A stretch of DNA of 64,000 nucleotides from Pseudomonas sp. LFM046 (GCF_000949385.2 NZ_JYKO02000001.1:3274648-3338647), one strand, 5' to 3'; shown: positions 53,890 to 62,304, counted from the stretch's first letter. Notes: generated by a model not told the origin, from the sequence alone. Program-made: numbers and translations.

Positions 53890-54837
53890 TCAAGGCGAAC
53901 TCGGCGCAAGCCGGCTCGCGTCGGGCACCGGGAACGGGAATCCAAGCACCGGGAACTTGCCGCGGACTCGGTTCTGGGCCTGACAGTTCTGGACGCAGGT
54001 GGTGGGTGGGAAGCCAACCTCGACCGAGTCTTCGCCCAGCACACCACCCATTCGCCCACCGCTGGCCACGCGCCACACCGAAACATTGCCGGATTGACTG
54101 ATGCGGGTGGCGACCTGGGGACTGTCTCGCCCCACAAACCTGGGCGAAAGGTCATTGGCAAAATTGATCCGGGGCGTCACCGGAACCGGGTAGCACTGCG
54201 GAGTGAAGTCAGGCGGCGTGCAGATTGGCAGCGGCGGCGGGTTTCTGAAGTTCGGGTTGTCGAAGAAGAACACCCCGTCGGCCAGCACATGGGTGAAATC
54301 GGTGGTGGTGCCATCGGCACGCGCCGGCTCCATCTGGAAGATGCCGCCCTGGGCGCAGTCCTTTGCCTGGATCTTCATGCTCACGCCGGGGCCGTTCCTT
54401 TGCAGCAGAACGTCGGTGCCAGCAATCTCGACCGTCAGGTCGCTGTTCAGCGTCACCCCGACGAGATTGGGGGTCTTGCTGGCAAATATCGTGGTTGGAA
54501 CACCGCCGGTCATGTCCAGCGGATTGGGTGCTCCCGTCATGGTGTAGTTGCGGACACCCAGCGTGGCCGCATCGACTTCGAAGGTTACGAACTTGCCTTG
54601 AACGAGGAAGCTGGCGCCCACCGAACTGGCGGGCACCACGGTTTCTGTTGGACCAGCGAGCGTCCCGCTCGGAAGCGACACGGAGAACCCGCCGCCTTCG
54701 CAGCCGGCATCTTTCGCGGCCTCGGCCTGCTGGCCAACTAGACCGAGGGAAAGCGCCAGGAACGCGGATAACGGAGCGGTGGTGCGAAGTGCCTTCAGGG
54801 GCGCGAAGGCGGTAACCGAGACCGATTGGGTGTTCAT
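53890..54837 (-). CDS. Exported protein of unknown function
   Basis: 315 residues from ATG 54837 (GAGGTGATG upstream). The signal peptide covers SAFLALSLGLVGQQAEAA. The mature protein begins DAGCEGGGFSVSLP and has eight or so cysteines, in pairs (ICTPPDFTPQCYP, TTCVQNCQAQN), suggesting disulphides. It is Gly/Pro/Val-rich and looks beta-rich. No domain recognised. It stands alone with a hairpin after it. Confidence 0.75.
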   Translation of the reverse strand: MNTQSVSVTAFAPLKALRTTAPLSAFLALSLGLVGQQAEAAKDAGCEGGGFSVSLPSGTLAGPTETVVPASSVGASFLVQGKFVTFEVDAATLGVRNYTMTGAPNPLDMTGGVPTTIFASKTPNLVGVTLNSDLTVEIAGTDVLLQRNGPGVSMKIQAKDCAQGGIFQMEPARADGTTTDFTHVLADGVFFFDNPNFRNPPPLPICTPPDFTPQCYPVPVTPRINFANDLSPRFVGRDSPQVATRISQSGNVSVWRVASGGRMGGVLGEDSVEVGFPPTTCVQNCQAQNRVRGKFPVLGFPFPVPDASRLAPSSP

Positions 54838-55261
54838 GACATCACCTCTTGCCGGTAGGGATGAGCAGTAACGACTACTTTCCTGGCCGCCCCCACTGGA
54901 GCGGCCGGCCAACCGGTGCGGTCATCTGTCCTCACCCTGAACTGCAACTGCGGTGTCCCGCACGATCCCTCTAGGCCAGTCAGCGCTGTGCGTGTGAAAA
55001 TTTCACACGGGGAGTAACGGTAGCCCCGTGAGTCGGTGGGTCAACGACCATGTGTCGGACTATTGCGTACAGGAAGCGATAGCATTTGCCATCCAGACTC
55101 ATCAGCTTGCTCGCAGGCGTTGGGATAGGCGACTCACGGGATGCCCGCTGAACGCACCCGCCAATCCGTCGAACCGACCGGCGGCATCGGCGATGCCAAC
55201 CGCCAACCCGATTCCTCTGCTACCGGCTTGGTGCTAAATAGAACCCTCAGGAATTTCGCCA
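54838..55261. other. Intergenic region with a 19-bp palindrome
   Basis: No gene recognised. Short frames here have no ribosome binding site. It contains the dyad at 54991-55009. Confidence 0.5.
54991..55009. promoter_or_regulatory. Perfect 19-bp palindrome CGTGTGAAA-A-TTTCACACG
   Basis: Nine-base arms around one central A. TGTGA...TCACA recalls a CRP/Vfr site, but the spacing is 5 rather than 6 bases, so another dimeric regulator is more likely. It lies 154 bp upstream of the exported protein gene and ~305 bp before the amidase leader ORF. Confidence 0.5.
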
Positions 55262-55288
55262 GCGCAGGTTTCACGTTCGGACCTGCGC
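55262..55288 (+). promoter_or_regulatory. Leader hairpin before the amidase leader ORF
   Basis: GCGCAGGT/ACCTGCGC arms (8 bp) with an 11-base loop, followed by GTCGTGCTTTT and then immediately AAAGGAGG. The hairpin plus T4 resembles a weak terminator placed just before the ribosome binding site, an attenuator-like arrangement. Confidence 0.45.
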
Positions 55289-55313
55289 GTCGTGCTTTTA
55301 AAGGAGGACGGTC

Positions 55314-55379
55314 ATGAGAACCGGTTTTTTGAACAGTGATATCCCAGGGTCCAAGGTGCAGCCGGCGGTGACAGCATGA
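55314..55379 (+). CDS. 21-residue leader ORF coupled to the amidase
   Basis: ATG 55314 has an excellent ribosome binding site (AAAGGAGG, 6 bases away). It encodes MRTGFLNSDIPGSKVQPAVT plus one Ala, and stops at TGA overlapping the amidase ATG (ATGA). The amidase itself has only a weak site (GGTGA), so its translation probably depends on this ORF. Confidence 0.55.
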   Translation: MRTGFLNSDIPGSKVQPAVTA

Positions 55380-57085
55380 TCGAAGTCACCGAGGTTTCCA
55401 TCGCCGAACTGCGTGCCGCGCTCGAGTCCGGCCGCACCACCGCCGTTGAGCTTGTCCAGGCCTATCTCGCCAGGATCGATGCCTACGACGGCCCCGAAAC
55501 GCCCACCGCCCTCAATGCGGTGGTGGTTCGCAACCCCGATGCGCTCAAGGAGGCGGAAGCTTCCGACGCCCGCCGCGCCCGAGGTGAAACCCTCGGTCCG
55601 CTGGATGGCATCCCCTATACCGCCAAGGACAGCTACCTGGTGAAGGGGCTCACCGCAGCCTCCGGGAGCCCGGCCTTCAAGGACCTGGTGGCCTATCGCG
55701 ACGCCTTCACGGTTGAACGGCTTCGCGCGGCCGGTGCGATCTGCCTGGGCAAGACCAACATGCCACCCATGGCGAACGGCGGCATGCAACGCGGTGTCTA
55801 CGGCCGCGCTGAAAGCCCGTACAACGCCAACTACCTCACCGCCCCCTTCGCCTCGGGTTCGTCCAACGGCGCCGGTACCGCAACCGCAGCCAGCTTCTCG
55901 GCCTTCGGCCTTGCCGAGGAAACCTGGTCGAGCGGCCGTGGCCCGGCCTCGAACAATGGCCTGTGCGCCTACACCCCGTCGCGCGGCGTCATCTCGGTAC
56001 GCGGCAACTGGCCGCTGACGCCGACCATGGACGTAGTAGTTCCCTACGCCCGCACCATGGCGGACCTGCTCGAAGTGCTGGACGTGGTCGTGGCGGAAGA
56101 CGCCGACAAGCGCGGCGACCTGTGGCGACTACAGCCCTGGGTGCCGATTCCCAGCGTCAACTCGGTGCGCCCGGTCTCCTACCTGGCGCTCGCCGTCACT
56201 GCCGATGCCCTGAAGGGCAAGCGTTTCGGCGCGCCGCGCATGTTCATCAACAAAGACCCGGAGATGGGTACCAGCGAAGCGCCGGGGATCGGCGGTCCGA
56301 CTGGCCAGCGCATCGACACCCGCGCCTCCGTGATCGCGCTCTGGGAAGAGGCCCGCAAGGCGCTCGAAGCTGCCGGCGCGGAAGTGGTCGAGGTGGATTT
56401 CCCGCTGGTTTCCAATTGCGAGGGCGACCGTCCCGGCGCACCGACCGTGTTCAATCGCGGCATCGTTTCCAAGGAGTTCCTCCACGACGAACTGTGGGAC
56501 CTGTCGGCCTGGGGCTTCGATGACTTCCTGCGCGCCAATGGTGATCCCAAGCTGAATCGCCTGGTGGATGTGGACGGTCCGCAGATCTTCCCCCACGACC
56601 CCGGCACCCTGCCGAACCGCGAGGGCGACCTGGTGGCCGGCATGGACGAGTACGTGCGGATGGCCGAGCGCGGCATCAAGCAGTGGGACCAGATCGCCAC
56701 GCTGCCGGATGGCCTGCGCGGCCTCGAACTAACCCGCAAGCTCGACCTGGAAGACTGGATGGACACGCTCGGCCTTGATGCCGTGCTGTTCCCCACGGTC
56801 GCCGACGTCGGCCCGGCGGATGCGGACGTGAATCCGGAATCGGCCGACATTGCCTGGAGCAACGGCATCTGGGTCGCCAACGGCAACCTCGCCATCCGCC
56901 ACCTGGGCGTCCCCACGGTCACCGTGCCGATGGGCGTGATGGCGGACATCGGCATGCCAGTCGGGCTGACGTTCGCTGGCCGTGCCTATGACGATTCGGC
57001 GCTGCTTCGCTTCGGCTCGGCATTCGAGTCGACGGGGTCGAAGCGGTTGAGCCCGCCGCGTACCCCCGCATTGCCACGCAGCTGA
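55376..57085 (+). CDS. Amidase (amidase-signature family)
   Basis: 569 residues. The signature enzymes' Lys is in GIPYTAKDSY (Lys84), the first Ser pair in FASGSSNGAG (162-163). The nucleophile region reads ETWSSGRGPAS (Ser186) where most members have D-T-G-G-S-x-R. The Gly-Gly before the nucleophile is thus Trp-Ser, which would change the oxyanion hole. C-terminal features (HLGVPTVTVPMGV, MPVGLTFAGRAYDDSALLRF) are normal. Cytosolic. Substrate unknown. Preceded by a coupled 21-codon ORF and a hairpin. Confidence 0.9.
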   Translation: MIEVTEVSIAELRAALESGRTTAVELVQAYLARIDAYDGPETPTALNAVVVRNPDALKEAEASDARRARGETLGPLDGIPYTAKDSYLVKGLTAASGSPAFKDLVAYRDAFTVERLRAAGAICLGKTNMPPMANGGMQRGVYGRAESPYNANYLTAPFASGSSNGAGTATAASFSAFGLAEETWSSGRGPASNNGLCAYTPSRGVISVRGNWPLTPTMDVVVPYARTMADLLEVLDVVVAEDADKRGDLWRLQPWVPIPSVNSVRPVSYLALAVTADALKGKRFGAPRMFINKDPEMGTSEAPGIGGPTGQRIDTRASVIALWEEARKALEAAGAEVVEVDFPLVSNCEGDRPGAPTVFNRGIVSKEFLHDELWDLSAWGFDDFLRANGDPKLNRLVDVDGPQIFPHDPGTLPNREGDLVAGMDEYVRMAERGIKQWDQIATLPDGLRGLELTRKLDLEDWMDTLGLDAVLFPTVADVGPADADVNPESADIAWSNGIWVANGNLAIRHLGVPTVTVPMGVMADIGMPVGLTFAGRAYDDSALLRFGSAFESTGSKRLSPPRTPALPRS

Positions 57086-57173
57086 AGAAGCGGGCGGGAT
57101 TGGGGCGGCAGAAGCCCCAATCCCGCCCAGTGTCTGCCGTCCCCCGTCGCGCCGGAACCCGTTTGCGGATGTG

Positions 57174-57905
57174 TCATGCGTAGCGGAGTTCACTGAAGTC
57201 GATGGCGACCAGCAGCTGTGTTTCGATCGCCCGATCCTGCTCGTCCCGTCTGTATGCCCGCCGTTTGCCAGGTATCCGCAGCCCATCGGCCTCGATGTAT
57301 TCGTGCACGTACTGCGCAGCGGGCATTCCACCGCTGATGTCCACGCGATAGTCGTGCCGACGCAGCAGGAAGTCCTCGCCAAAGAAAAAATCCTGCACTG
57401 GACTATGCGTAGCCACGCCTTCCGGAAAGTGCACCCGCAACCGACGCCAGGCCTGGTTGCCCTCTTCCCAGGGTGCAATCTCCTCGGTCCTGACACCGGG
57501 CAAGGTGAACAGAAATGGCATGGTCATGTAGGACCAGAGCGCATAGCCATTGAAATACGCCCGTTGAAGCGGGTCCCAGGGCGTCATTTCCCCGTGGTCA
57601 TGGAAGGACTCCCGCGGGTTTGATCGCTCAGCCAGCACCTGCCCGTCGGTGGTTTCGATGGCGATTCGATCGGGGGTGTAAGCCGTGCGCCGGTCCGGCC
57701 CGCCGAACGGCATCACCGACGCCCTCTGCTCATGCAGCCAGACGGTCATCTGCCGTGGCGTGCTGTCCTGCGTCAGGCCCTTCATGCCCCACAGCGAGCC
57801 GCTGGTCACGATACTGGCGCGGACGGTCGAGAACCTGTTCCAGCGTTCCAGTCCGCCGTGGGCGATCAATACCTGTTGCAGCAGATCGCGGTTCTGTTCA
57901 CTCAT
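57174..57905 (-). CDS. Protein of unknown function, lipocalin/LolA-like beta protein
   Basis: 243 residues from ATG 57905 (AGGAGG 9 bases upstream). The sequence opens LLQQVLIAHGGLERWNRFST and continues with alternating strands (RIAIETTDGQVLAERSN, RRLRVHFPEGVATHSPVQDF). No membrane segment or signal peptide. The HGG.E.W opening is seen in uncharacterised proteins of predicted outer-membrane-lipoprotein-like fold. Translation overlaps the small exported gene before it by 8 bp, so they are one operon. Confidence 0.7.
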   Translation of the reverse strand: MSEQNRDLLQQVLIAHGGLERWNRFSTVRASIVTSGSLWGMKGLTQDSTPRQMTVWLHEQRASVMPFGGPDRRTAYTPDRIAIETTDGQVLAERSNPRESFHDHGEMTPWDPLQRAYFNGYALWSYMTMPFLFTLPGVRTEEIAPWEEGNQAWRRLRVHFPEGVATHSPVQDFFFGEDFLLRRHDYRVDISGGMPAAQYVHEYIEADGLRIPGKRRAYRRDEQDRAIETQLLVAIDFSELRYA

Positions 57906-58086
57906 GCGGGTGATCCTCCTGGGCCGATTGGGATGCCGCTCGTTTGTTGCCAAGCGGAGTCAGCTGGAAACAGACGCCACTTTGACCCCGGAGGTTTTCG
58001 GTGGCGGCATTGGTATGGACGGCGACGCCGGCCAATGAGAAGGCGATGGACGTCAGCAGGCTCTTCAGGGTTTTCATGGCATTCAT
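57898..58086 (-). CDS. Small exported protein
   Basis: 62 residues from ATG 58086 (ATG 58077 is also possible, with GGGATGA before it). Signal peptide (MKTLKSLLTSIAFSLAGVAV, cleavage after TNA). The mature part is ~35 residues, containing one Cys and a His-rich end (QSAQEDHPHE). Its stop overlaps the start of the next gene, indicating coupling. Not recognised. Confidence 0.55.
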   Translation of the reverse strand: MNAMKTLKSLLTSIAFSLAGVAVHTNAATENLRGQSGVCFQLTPLGNKRAASQSAQEDHPHE

Positions 58087-58282
58087 CCCGGTCTGGTTAC
58101 ACGCAGCAGGCATGACCGTCACCCTCGAATCCGAGCCGTCACGGCCATCGGTGGCGATCCCGCTCAGTCTCGAATGCCAAGGTGCCGTCCCTGTGTCTGC
58201 GGATGGCCGTTATGTATGCCTTTGTAAGCAGCCGCCTTGAGATACAGACGGGTACAAATACACCCTGATCAGGCACCCCGCC

Positions 58283-58705
58283 CTACTCCGCCGTCTGCAG
58301 CTGGGGATTCCACGCCACCTCCCAGAGGTGCTGGTCCGGGTCCTTGAAGTAGCCGGCGTACCCGCCCCAGAAGGTCTCCTGCGCCGGCTTGACGATGACG
58401 CCCCCCGCCGCGCCGGCCTCCGCCATGACCGCATCGACCTCCTCCCTGGACGCCACGTTGTGGGCGAGGCAGAAGTCCGTCGAGCTGGGGGCGCCGCTCG
58501 GCAGGCCGGAATCGTCGGCCAGGCTGGCCCTCGGCCACAGCGCCAGTTGCAGCCCGGCCTGGAGTTCGAAAAAGGCCACGGCCCCGTTTTCGAACTCGGT
58601 GCCCACTATGCCCTGGGTCGGCAGACCGAGGCCGTCGCGATAGAAACGCACGGCCCTTTCCAGGTCGTCGACCCCCAGGGTGATCAGGGTTATCCGGGGT
58701 TTCAT
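58283..58705 (-). CDS. VOC-family (glyoxalase/bleomycin-resistance-like) protein
   Basis: 140 residues. Two beta-alpha-beta-beta-beta modules: ITLITLGVDDLERAVRFYRD, ENGAVAFFELQAGLQLALWP, and AQETFWGGYAGYFKDPDQHL then WEVAWNP. Metal ligands of the family are plausible at the usual strands. Function unspecified: lyase, dioxygenase or resistance protein. Confidence 0.9.
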   Translation of the reverse strand: MKPRITLITLGVDDLERAVRFYRDGLGLPTQGIVGTEFENGAVAFFELQAGLQLALWPRASLADDSGLPSGAPSSTDFCLAHNVASREEVDAVMAEAGAAGGVIVKPAQETFWGGYAGYFKDPDQHLWEVAWNPQLQTAE

Positions 58706-58758
58706 GTCAGTGCCTCCCTTGTCCTGCAGTGGCCGGTTCCGGCCCGGTGAATGCGTCC

Positions 58759-59709
58759 TCAGCCCACCACGCCACGCACATCCCGACGCACCGCCTGGGG
58801 CGGAACACCGAAGCCCCGGATGAAGGCTTCGCGCATGTGGCGCCGGTCGCGGAAGCCGGTTTCCCTGGCGATCATGTCCAGGGAGTGGCGACTCTGCTCG
58901 ATCATCAGCCGCGCGGCTTCCAGGCGTAGACCTTCGATGGCCTTGGCCGGGGACTGCCCGGTTTCCGCAGTGAAGACACGAGTGAACTGGCGTGGGCTCA
59001 AGTGCGCGGTGTCCGCCAGTTCCTCGACGCTGAGGGGGCGTGCGAGGTTCCGACGCGCGTAGTTCAGCGCGTTCTGGATGCGGTCCGATTTGGGCGCGAG
59101 GTCGAGCATCTCCGAATGCTGCGATTGCCCGCCCGAGCGGCGCTGGTGCATCACCAGGTTGTGCGCCACCGAGCGCGCCACTTCGGCGCCCAAGTCCTTC
59201 TCCACCATGCCGAGGGCCAGGTCGAGCCCGGCTGTCATGCCGGCGGACGTCCAGATCGGGCCGTCGACGATGTAGATGCGGTCATCGTCGACAGCGATGT
59301 CCGGATAGCGCTTCTGCATGTCCGCGGCGAAGGCCCAGTGGGTGGTGGCGCGACGCCCGGCGAGCACGCCCGCCGCCGCCAGGATGAAACCGCCCGTGCA
59401 GATTCCGGCGGTTCGGCGCGCCTGGCCTCCGGCCCGCCGCACGAAGTCGAGGACGGCTGCCTGTGGCTCTTTCGTCAGTGGGTCGTTGACCCCGGAAATC
59501 ATCCAGGTGTCCGCCAGGCCGGGCGTGTCGAGCCGGCGCGTGTCGATGGAGAGCCCCAGCGAGGACCGCACCAGGCCGCCCTCCGGGGAGAAATTCTCGA
59601 TGCTGTAGAAGGGTTCCTTCGCGACAAGATTGGCGAACTCGAACACCGACTGCGTCGCCACGGAAAGCATCTGGAACCCATCCGTCAGCAAATAACCGAT
59701 GCGGTGCAT
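58759..59709 (-). CDS. GlxA-type AraC regulator with DJ-1/PfpI domain
   Basis: 316 residues from ATG 59709 (GGAGG 7 bases upstream). The first ~190 residues are a DJ-1/PfpI-like domain with AGICTGGFILAAAGVL (Cys at the nucleophile elbow). Residues ~220-310 carry two AraC helix-turn-helices (SVEELADTAHLSPRQFTRVF, DMIARETGFRDRRHMREAFI). Divergent from an SDR gene; a 10-bp-armed inverted repeat lies in the shared promoter and is its likely operator. Confidence 0.92.
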   Translation of the reverse strand: MHRIGYLLTDGFQMLSVATQSVFEFANLVAKEPFYSIENFSPEGGLVRSSLGLSIDTRRLDTPGLADTWMISGVNDPLTKEPQAAVLDFVRRAGGQARRTAGICTGGFILAAAGVLAGRRATTHWAFAADMQKRYPDIAVDDDRIYIVDGPIWTSAGMTAGLDLALGMVEKDLGAEVARSVAHNLVMHQRRSGGQSQHSEMLDLAPKSDRIQNALNYARRNLARPLSVEELADTAHLSPRQFTRVFTAETGQSPAKAIEGLRLEAARLMIEQSRHSLDMIARETGFRDRRHMREAFIRGFGVPPQAVRRDVRGVVG

Positions 59710-59723
59710 GCTGTTACCCTCCA

Positions 59724-59761
59724 ATGTCCTGAAAAACCACCCTAAACGTCATTCAGGACAT
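59724..59761. promoter_or_regulatory. Inverted repeat operator between glxA-type regulator and SDR
   Basis: ATGTCCTGAA (59724-59733) and TTCAGGACAT (59752-59761) are perfect complements 18 bp apart, about 28 bp between centres, placed centrally in the 104-bp divergent region. Confidence 0.65.
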
Positions 59762-59813
59762 CGTCAAATCGGCGCACCATGCTTCCCAGGCCCCCCAACC
59801 TCGGAGAAGCACC

Positions 59814-60614
59814 ATGTCTCAAGCCCATCTCGGTACCGCCCTCATTACCGGCGCCTCGTCCGGCATCGGCGCCATCTACGCCGACCGTCTGGCCCGCCGT
59901 GGCTACGACCTCATCCTGGTGGCACGCAATCGCCAACGCCTGAATGAACTGGCCACCCGCATCACTCGGGACACCCAACGCGCGGTCGAGGTCATCGAAG
60001 CCGACCTGGGGGATCACGAGGCACTGGCCAGGGTCGAGGCGAAGCTGAAGGAGGACGCAAGCATCACCCTATTGGTGAACAACGCCGGGGTTGGCACCCA
60101 TACCCCGTTGCTGGACAGCGACGTGCAGGAGATGGCGAGGATGATCGACCTCAACGTCACCGCCCTCACCCGCCTGACCTATGCCGCCGCGCCCGGATTC
60201 GTCGCCCGTGGCGCCGGTGCGATCATCAACATCTCGTCGATCGTCAGTATCGCGCCGGAGATCCTCAATGGCGTCTATGGCGGCAGCAAGGCCTTTGTCA
60301 CCGCCTTCAGCTTGTCGCTGCACCACGAACTGGCCAGCAAGGGCATTCGCGTCCAGGCCGTCCTGCCGGGCGCCACTGCCACTGACTTCTGGGCAACTGG
60401 CGGCCTGCCATTGGAGCATCTGGACCCGGGCATCGTGATGTCGGCGGACGACCTGGTCGATGCGGCGCTGATCGACTTCGACCGAGGCGAACTGATCTCC
60501 CTTCCGGCGCTGCAGGACTTCGAACAATGGAAAACCTTCGAGGCCCAACGTCGCGCCCTGTCCTCCCAGTTGTCCACCAACCAGCCGGCGCCGCGCTATC
60601 GAGCAAACGCCTGA
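59814..60614 (+). CDS. Short-chain dehydrogenase/reductase
   Basis: 266 residues, classical SDR: TGASSGIG cofactor loop, NNAG, catalytic Ser in INISSIVSIAP and YGGSK (YxxxK). NADP preference is suggested by the Arg residues after the second strand (VARNRQRL). GGAG 8 bases before ATG. It is probably regulated by the adjacent GlxA-type regulator through the inverted repeat. Confidence 0.92.
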   Translation: MSQAHLGTALITGASSGIGAIYADRLARRGYDLILVARNRQRLNELATRITRDTQRAVEVIEADLGDHEALARVEAKLKEDASITLLVNNAGVGTHTPLLDSDVQEMARMIDLNVTALTRLTYAAAPGFVARGAGAIINISSIVSIAPEILNGVYGGSKAFVTAFSLSLHHELASKGIRVQAVLPGATATDFWATGGLPLEHLDPGIVMSADDLVDAALIDFDRGELISLPALQDFEQWKTFEAQRRALSSQLSTNQPAPRYRANA

Positions 60615-60646
60615 AGCCCCGTACCGACTACGGCACTTGGCCAATC

Positions 60647-60724
60647 GTAGGGTGCGCTGTGCGCACCAATGACGAGGTCAGCACCGCGCGGCACCCAAAC
60701 ACCGGTGCGCGCGGCACACCCTAC
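60647..60724. repeat. Long palindromic repeat GTAGGGTGCGC...CCCTAC
   Basis: Arms 60647-60667 and 60704-60724 match at most of 21 positions around a 36-base centre that itself contains smaller palindromes. The outer words GTAGGGTG/CACCCTAC and GTGCGCAC recur at 44169. It lies between convergent SDR and DUF1801 genes. Confidence 0.65.
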
Positions 60725-60762
60725 ACATCGATGCCTTCGTTCGTCGGGGGCACTCGGCACCG

Positions 60763-61197
60763 TCAGGCGCCCCTGGCTTCCTTGCGCCGGCGGCTGGGGG
60801 CGGAGGTATTGAGGGCCGCGGCGGCGAGAATGAGCGCCTTCAACGCCGCTTCATCAAGGCGCTCGCCTTCACGGATATCGATGGCACGCCGGGTATTGCC
60901 TTCGAGGCTGGAGTTGAACAGGCCCGAAGGGTCTTCCAGCGAGGCGCCCTTGGCGAAGGTCAACTTCACGACCTGCTTGTAGGTTTCTCCGGTGCAGATG
61001 ATGCCGGCGTGGGACCACACCGGAACGCTCCACTTCCATTCCTCGACCACATCGGGGTCGGCCTGCCTGATGAGCGCGCGGGCCCAGGCGAGGGTTTCTC
61101 CGCGCCAATCACCCAACGCTGCAATTCGTGCATCGATCAATTGAGCGGCAGAACCTGCGTCCTCTGCTGCCGACGAGCCGGCCTTCTCCTGCTTCAT
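60763..61197 (-). CDS. DUF1801 family protein
   Basis: 144 residues. DUF1801 traits: LIDARIAALGDWRGETLAWA, VVEEWKWSVPVWSHAGIICT, YKQVVKLTFAKGASLEDPSG, and a basic C-terminus with SAPSRRRKEARG. The fold is used in the YdhG/YdeI family; function unknown. Cytosolic. Confidence 0.88.
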   Translation of the reverse strand: MKQEKAGSSAAEDAGSAAQLIDARIAALGDWRGETLAWARALIRQADPDVVEEWKWSVPVWSHAGIICTGETYKQVVKLTFAKGASLEDPSGLFNSSLEGNTRRAIDIREGERLDEAALKALILAAAALNTSAPSRRRKEARGA

Positions 61198-61316
61198 GAT
61201 GGTTACCGTCTGCTTCGGAATGAAGTGCTCAAGTATTGTTCACGGGCAACACCCCTGCCAGCAGACCGGGCCACGAGCGGGCCGATGCCCCGAGCCGTTT
61301 CCTCCTGCTGCGCCGC

Positions 61317-61568
61317 TCAGTACTTGATATCCCGGGCTCTCTCCCGCCCTTGCTGCTTCGTTTGCCGTTTGTCCTGCCGGCATTCGGCGTTGTACTGCTG
61401 GTCTGCGGCGCGGCAGTCCTGCTTGATCTGGCGGGCATCCTGACGGGTTTCCTGACGGACATCCCGCGCGGCGCGGCGCTGCTGGGCCTGTTCCGTAGCC
61501 CAGGTAGAGCCTGCCGAGGCCGCCAGGAACAGGGCAGTGACCCAGGTAACGATCCGAAAACGTGTCAT
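61317..61568 (-). CDS. Small exported Arg/Gln-rich protein
   Basis: 83 residues from ATG 61568, which has AGGAGGT upstream. Signal peptide (RFRIVTWVTALFLAASAGST, cleavage after TWA). The mature ~60 residues are highly basic and repetitive (ARDVRQETRQDARQIKQDCR, CRQDKRQTKQQGRERARDIK), probably one long helix, with two cysteines. Function unknown. Divergent from the retropepsin-like gene. Confidence 0.7.
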   Translation of the reverse strand: MTRFRIVTWVTALFLAASAGSTWATEQAQQRRAARDVRQETRQDARQIKQDCRAADQQYNAECRQDKRQTKQQGRERARDIKY

Positions 61569-61791
61569 GGCCTGACCTCCTGCTGCCAACGCATCGTAAA
61601 TCTTCAGTACAGCCGATTTTCCCGCGCCTTGCTGCGAGGTCGATATTCGTACCAGCCCTGCCCTGTCCAGCGGCGCCGGATTCCATTGCGCCATCACAAA
61701 ATCTTCACAGGGGCCTGACAGTGATTTCACATCCGCCCCCCTAGTCTGACGCCCAGTTTCCGGTACTCCATCCGAATCAACGGAGTCGTTC

Positions 61792-62304
61792 ATGCGTCGC
61801 TTCAAACTTCTCACAGGCCGGGTCCTTGGCCTGTTGTTCGGCAGCCTGCTGGCGGTCACCGCCCAAGCACAGCCCCGGGTGGTGGGCTGGGTGGAAGACG
61901 CTCTGCTGTTGCCCGAGAAGGTCATGGTCAAGGCCAAAATGGATACCGGTGCACTAACCTCCTCCCTGGACGCCAAGGACATCGAGCCGTTCAACCGCGA
62001 TGGCAGGAAATGGGTTCGCTTCACGGTGGAGCTGACCGATGCCAAGTCTGGAGAGAGCGTGATCAGCGAGTTCGAGCGGCCGGTGGTGCGCAACGTGAAG
62101 GTGCGCGGTGCCGGCGGCGTGGATCACCGCCCGGTGGTGCAGATGTCCATCTGCATCGGTGACCAGCGCTACGACGAGGAATTCTCCCTGCGCAACCGCG
62201 GCAAGATGATCTACCCGGTGCTGATCGGCCGTCGCACCCTCGAACACCTGGGGGCAGTCGACGTCTCGCGCACCTTCACCCTCAAACCGAAGTGCAGCGC
62301 ATAG
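61792..62304 (+). CDS. Retropepsin-like (ATP-dependent zinc protease family) exported protein
   Basis: 170 residues with a signal peptide (LLTGRVLGLLFGSLLAVTAQ, cleavage after AQA). The domain of this family follows: GWVEDALLLPEKVMVKAKMD, with the retropepsin-type DTGA motif (MDTGALTSSLDA), then YPVLIGRRTLEHLGAVDVSR. The family was annotated as zinc protease by association but resembles aspartic retropepsins; periplasmic location is expected. A fragment of a paralogue lies at 26851-26950. Confidence 0.87.
   Translation: MRRFKLLTGRVLGLLFGSLLAVTAQAQPRVVGWVEDALLLPEKVMVKAKMDTGALTSSLDAKDIEPFNRDGRKWVRFTVELTDAKSGESVISEFERPVVRNVKVRGAGGVDHRPVVQMSICIGDQRYDEEFSLRNRGKMIYPVLIGRRTLEHLGAVDVSRTFTLKPKCSA

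Noticed and set aside
54991-55009. CRP/Vfr binding site
   Set aside because: The two TGTGA/TCACA halves are separated by 5 bases instead of 6, so the spacing is wrong for this regulator.
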